Assembly (NCBI GenBank): GCA_017532485.1
Contig: JAFXJE010000128.1
Coordinates: 1 to 8,035 of the forward strand
Source: Peptococcaceae bacterium
Lineage (GTDB): Bacteria; Bacillota; Peptococcia; Peptococcales; Peptococcaceae
Length of the DNA: 8,035 bases
Direction of reading: 5' to 3'
Both the position numbers and the translations under genes were made by a program. Below are positions 6,220 to 8,035 of this stretch, piece by piece. Positions within the stretch are counted from its first letter, which is position 1. Each line of letters begins with the position of its first letter. The notes beneath the pieces are model-generated. The model searched no databases and was not told the DNA's origin. It was given only the letters and a program-made list of their open reading frames with translations.

Positions 6220-6519
6220 CTAAGCTTTTGGAGCTTCCTCAGTTACAACTTCTTTTAACTCTTTTTCCAAATCTTTCATGGCACCTTTAACATCTACGGC
6301 ATCTTTAACAAAATTTACTTCGCTTTTAATATCTCCGACTTCACTTTTAATATCATTTACTTCTTTTTTGATATCAGCATCAATATTATTCACAGCACCT
6401 TTAAATTCTCGAATTGCTTTTCCTAAAGTAGCACCTACTTCCGGCAGTTTGCCCGGTCCGAAAATTAACAATGCTGCAACTAAAATAACAATTAATTCTG
6501 TCCAACCAATACTTCCCAT
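6220..6519 (-). CDS. tatA: Twin-arginine translocase pore subunit TatA (TatA/TatB type)
   Basis: TatA oligomerises to form or destabilise the membrane for passage of folded twin-arginine substrates. From the ATG at 6519 it has 99 residues: a short N-terminal membrane helix (about 4-20), the hinge FGPGKLPEVG (20-29), an amphipathic helix (about 30-45) and a polar tail. The tail contains four heptads of the form (I/V)Kx(E/A)Vxx at 50-77, likely a coiled coil. E8 in the membrane helix is TatB-like (glutamine is usual in E. coli TatA), and no separate TatB is in view, so one subunit may do both jobs as in other Firmicutes. The start is set by AGGAGG at 6535-6530. A longer reading from 6582 would put 21 polar residues before the membrane helix and is rejected. 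It is the first gene of the tat set. Confidence 0.93.
   Translation of the reverse strand: MGSIGWTELIVILVAALLIFGPGKLPEVGATLGKAIREFKGAVNNIDADIKKEVNDIKSEVGDIKSEVNFVKDAVDVKGAMKDLEKELKEVVTEEAPKA
6317..6379. repeat. Three 21-base tandem repeats inside tatA
   Basis: Units at 6317-6337, 6338-6358 and 6359-6379 all begin ACTTC and share a (T)nAATATC or GATATC core. Unit 1 matches unit 2 at 16 of 21 bases and unit 2 matches unit 3 at 15 of 21. They encode three of the heptads in the TatA tail. A fourth heptad is recognisable only at protein level. Slippage or duplication of a 21-base unit would change tail length without breaking the frame. Confidence 0.75.
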
Positions 6520-6529
6520 TATTATAAAA

Positions 6530-6536
6530 CCTCCTA
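6530..6536 (-). promoter_or_regulatory. Ribosome-binding site deciding the TatA start
   Basis: TAGGAGG at 6536-6530 (minus strand) stands 10 bases before the ATG at 6519. The in-frame ATG at 6582 has no Shine-Dalgarno sequence and its extra residues do not look like TatA, so 6519 is the start. Confidence 0.85.
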
Positions 6537-6641
6537 ATTCGACAATACTATCATCATACCATATTTCAAATTCTTTTACCATAATTCAGATTGGAAAAAT
6601 CGTTAAGACTTATTAAAATTTCAGCTTTCATTTTTTATTTT

Positions 6642-6671
6642 ATTGTATTTTTTCCATGAAAGCAAAGGCAA
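6642..6671 (-). promoter_or_regulatory. Candidate promoter for the tat operon
   Basis: On the minus strand TTGCCT (6671-6666) and TACAAT (6647-6642) are 18 bases apart. It lies just past the iscU terminator. It would give a leader of about 115 bases before tatA, in which I see no recognisable riboswitch or strong hairpin. A weaker -10 candidate, TATGAT at 6558-6553, is the alternative. Confidence 0.45.
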
Positions 6672-6691
6672 TTTTTCACAAACAAAAAAGA

Positions 6692-6711
6692 GCCGAGACC
6701 TAAGCCTCGGC
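6692..6711 (-). terminator. Rho-independent terminator of iscU
   Basis: Read on the minus strand, GCCGAGGC (6711-6704) pairs with GTCTCGGC (6699-6692), 8 pairs including one G-U, around the loop TTAG. It is followed by TC and then TTTTTT (6689-6684). It starts 11 bases after the iscU stop and separates iscU from the tat operon. Confidence 0.88.
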
Positions 6712-6721
6712 ACTTTTATTA

Positions 6722-7114
6722 TTAGTCGTCGTCTCTAACAATACCTTTGCGGTAGTTGTCAATAGCTTTACGCATAGCATCAATCCCGATTAAGGAGCAG
6801 TGCATTTTTTTATCAGGCAAACCACCTAATTCATCAGCTACAGCTTCTTCTGTCAGCTTATAAGCTTCTTCTACAGTTTTACCTAAAATCATTTCTGTCA
6901 AAATGCTGCTGCTGGCAACTGCTGCTGCACAACCAAAAGTTTCAAATGTAACATCTTTAATGATACCATCTTCAACTTTTAAGTACATTGTTGTGGAGTC
7001 ACCACAGTCAGGATTACTTACTTCACCTACTGCTGTTGGTTGTTCCATTTCACCTTGATTACGTGGATTCTTTGCATAGTCCAATGTTTTTTCTGTGAAC
7101 TGCATACCTGCCAT
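6722..7114 (-). CDS. iscU: Fe-S cluster assembly scaffold, IscU/NifU type
   Basis: This 130-residue cytoplasmic protein is an IscU-like scaffold (also called NifU N-terminal type) on which [2Fe-2S] or [4Fe-4S] clusters are built from cysteine-desulfurase sulfur. All ligand positions are present: C37 and D39 in PDCGDST, C62 in FGCAAAVASSS, and H105 and C106 in KKMHCS. The motif that HscA recognises as LPPVK in proteobacterial IscU reads LPDKK (99-103), and no hscA or hscB is in view. The tail ends in RDDD. It lacks the extra domains of full-length NifU. GGAGG at 7128-7124 lies 9 bases before the ATG, favouring this start over the methionine at residue 4. It has its own promoter and terminator, so it is monocistronic here. 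The partner desulfurase gene, often adjacent in other genomes, is not in this window. Confidence 0.93.
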   Translation of the reverse strand: MAGMQFTEKTLDYAKNPRNQGEMEQPTAVGEVSNPDCGDSTTMYLKVEDGIIKDVTFETFGCAAAVASSSILTEMILGKTVEEAYKLTEEAVADELGGLPDKKMHCSLIGIDAMRKAIDNYRKGIVRDDD

Positions 7115-7162
7115 TTATTTCGACCTCCAAATTGAATAAATTCGTTTTTTTCAATACTTACT

Positions 7163-7191
7163 ATTAAAGCACAACCCTTATCTTTTTTCAA
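7163..7191 (-). promoter_or_regulatory. Promoter for iscU
   Basis: On the minus strand TTGAAA (7191-7186) and TTTAAT (7168-7163) are 17 bases apart, and TGC directly before the -10 makes it an extended -10. The start should be near 7156, about 42 bases before the ATG. The -35 box overlaps the last codons of the upstream gene. A weak inverted repeat, ATTGAA (7131-7136) and TTCAAT (7150-7155), lies just downstream of the start and could be an operator, though it matches no IscR-type consensus I know. Confidence 0.65.
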
Positions 7192-8035
7192 TCCATTTTA
7201 TTACTATTAGCAAATTTTTTCGATAGTTTGCTGCATAAAACAACAAGCAATCCTTTATCTTCGTTCAAAACCAAATATGGACCGTATTTACCGCGAGGTG
7301 CAGGAATAATTCCTCTTTCAAGCCAATTTTCCGTACCATCACTTTCTAGGATATCGCCTGCTTTAATTTCTTTTGTCCCAGTTAAGACTTCTAAAACAAG
7401 ACATTTTCCTTCCGGACTTATATAACGTGGCTTACCCTCCCTCTCTTTCTTCTTTTCCCATTGAATTAATACTTCGTGTGCCAAAGGAGCAAATATAGAT
7501 GCTAAAAGCAAAAACGGTGAATAAATATCGCCTAAAAGCGCTAAAACAAGTAAAATTACACTATAAAGAAAAAGCTTGCCTGCCGACCTCTGCACCTTAT
7601 GTTCTACCGTATCTGTTAAGACTAAATCGCTATAACCCAAAGCTGCCAAAATAGGAATAAGCTGATAAACTACATTCCATTCCCCACTAAGACTACTTCG
7701 CAATAACGGCCACCATTCAGGCATTGTCAAAACGCCTTCTGTTAATTCCAACGGTGTTGCTAAAAATGGCAGCATTGCTACCAAGGGCAAAGGCCAAAAC
7801 ATTTGCAGCAGATAACCACCAACTATACGCCCATCCTCTAAACGCGTGTAAATCGGCACTGTACCATAACGGCTGCTCAAGACCATCAGCAATGCTTCTA
7901 CTAGATGTAGGACAGCCACCAAAGCCATTAGATGAGCAATATTCACCTCCGGCCAGCCTAAGCAATAGCTGCTGATTGCTAAAAGACCTCCACTGTAGGA
8001 AAAGCAAAGAAATCTTTGGCGTATCATTACCAAAA
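7188..8035 (-). CDS. Polytopic membrane protein with PDZ-like C-terminus, 5' end cut off
   Basis: At least 282 codons are open to the right edge. Numbering from the first full codon (8033), hydrophobic stretches at about 9-27, 31-53, 70-95, 120-139 and 153-190 suggest five or six membrane segments. A conserved-looking block, PIYTRLEDGRIVGGYLLQMF followed by WPLP (60-83), lies between them. After a basic stretch (EKKKEREGK, 193-201), residues about 207-266 resemble a short PDZ domain: GKCLVLEVLTGTKEIKAGDI recalls the usual VL-V-pGspA-aGi-GD pattern. Membrane helices plus one cytoplasmic PDZ domain is the architecture of the division-site protein MinJ of Bacillus and its relatives, but I cannot confirm orthology. 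An ATG at 8027 has no ribosome-binding site in the visible TTTTGGTA before it, so the real start is probably outside the window. It lies upstream of iscU, which has a separate promoter. Confidence 0.6.
   Translation of the reverse strand, partial: LVMIRQRFLCFSYSGGLLAISSYCLGWPEVNIAHLMALVAVLHLVEALLMVLSSRYGTVPIYTRLEDGRIVGGYLLQMFWPLPLVAMLPFLATPLELTEGVLTMPEWWPLLRSSLSGEWNVVYQLIPILAALGYSDLVLTDTVEHKVQRSAGKLFLYSVILLVLALLGDIYSPFLLLASIFAPLAHEVLIQWEKKKEREGKPRYISPEGKCLVLEVLTGTKEIKAGDILESDGTENWLERGIIPAPRGKYGPYLVLNEDKGLLVVLCSKLSKKFANSNKMD

Noticed and set aside
6520..6582. Longer TatA beginning at the ATG at 6582
   Set aside because: It adds 21 polar, acidic residues before the membrane helix, has no ribosome-binding site, and would translate through the TAGGAGG that serves the start at 6519.
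7717..8007. Overlapping open frames on both strands within the membrane-protein gene
   Set aside because: They lie wholly inside a gene with consistent membrane topology and have neither recognisable domains nor ribosome-binding sites.

Overview
This window is AT-rich bacterial chromosome. Every gene has a strong AGGAGG-type ribosome-binding site or a close variant, and the genes are tightly packed housekeeping genes. The mix suggests a Firmicutes (Bacillota) lineage: a yceD-family gene divergent from tmcAL, a TatA/TatC pair with no separate TatB in view, an IscU/NifU scaffold and a MinJ-like PDZ membrane protein. An anaerobic, diderm-type Firmicute such as a member of the Negativicutes is my best guess, but that rests on overall resemblance and not on a diagnostic marker. 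I see no insertion sequence, phage gene, CRISPR array, tRNA or rRNA.

Layout, left to right. A yceD (DUF177) gene runs off the left edge on the minus strand. It is divergent from tmcAL (705-1919, plus), and the 179-base gap holds one promoter for each direction. The yceD promoter is a perfect TTGACA-17-TATAAT. A bidirectional hairpin terminator separates tmcAL from a convergent CBS-pair protein gene (1970-2446, minus). Everything further right is on the minus strand: a trxB-like gene with its own promoter and terminator (2598-3806); a four-gene set tatA, tatC, a tandem PRC-barrel protein and a small FeoA-like protein (read 6519 down to 3952); an independently transcribed iscU/nifU gene (6722-7114); and the 3' part of a polytopic membrane protein with a PDZ-like tail (7188 to the right edge).

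How they fit together. TatA and TatC form the membrane translocase for folded, often cofactor-bearing, proteins. The PRC-barrel and FeoA-like genes follow at 35-38 base gaps and are probably co-transcribed with them. Neither has a signal peptide or membrane segment, so both should act in the cytoplasm. IscU builds Fe-S clusters, and the trxB-like enzyme belongs to thiol redox balance.

Three points deserve most attention. The trxB product ends in a thioredoxin-fold domain that has lost both active-site cysteines and the cis-proline, and its reductase part lacks the HRRxxxR signature for NADPH. The Tat locus carries a composite PRC-barrel protein of unknown function. TatA has a four-heptad tail encoded partly by 21-base tandem repeats and a TatB-like glutamate at residue 8. 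No gap exceeds 300 bases.
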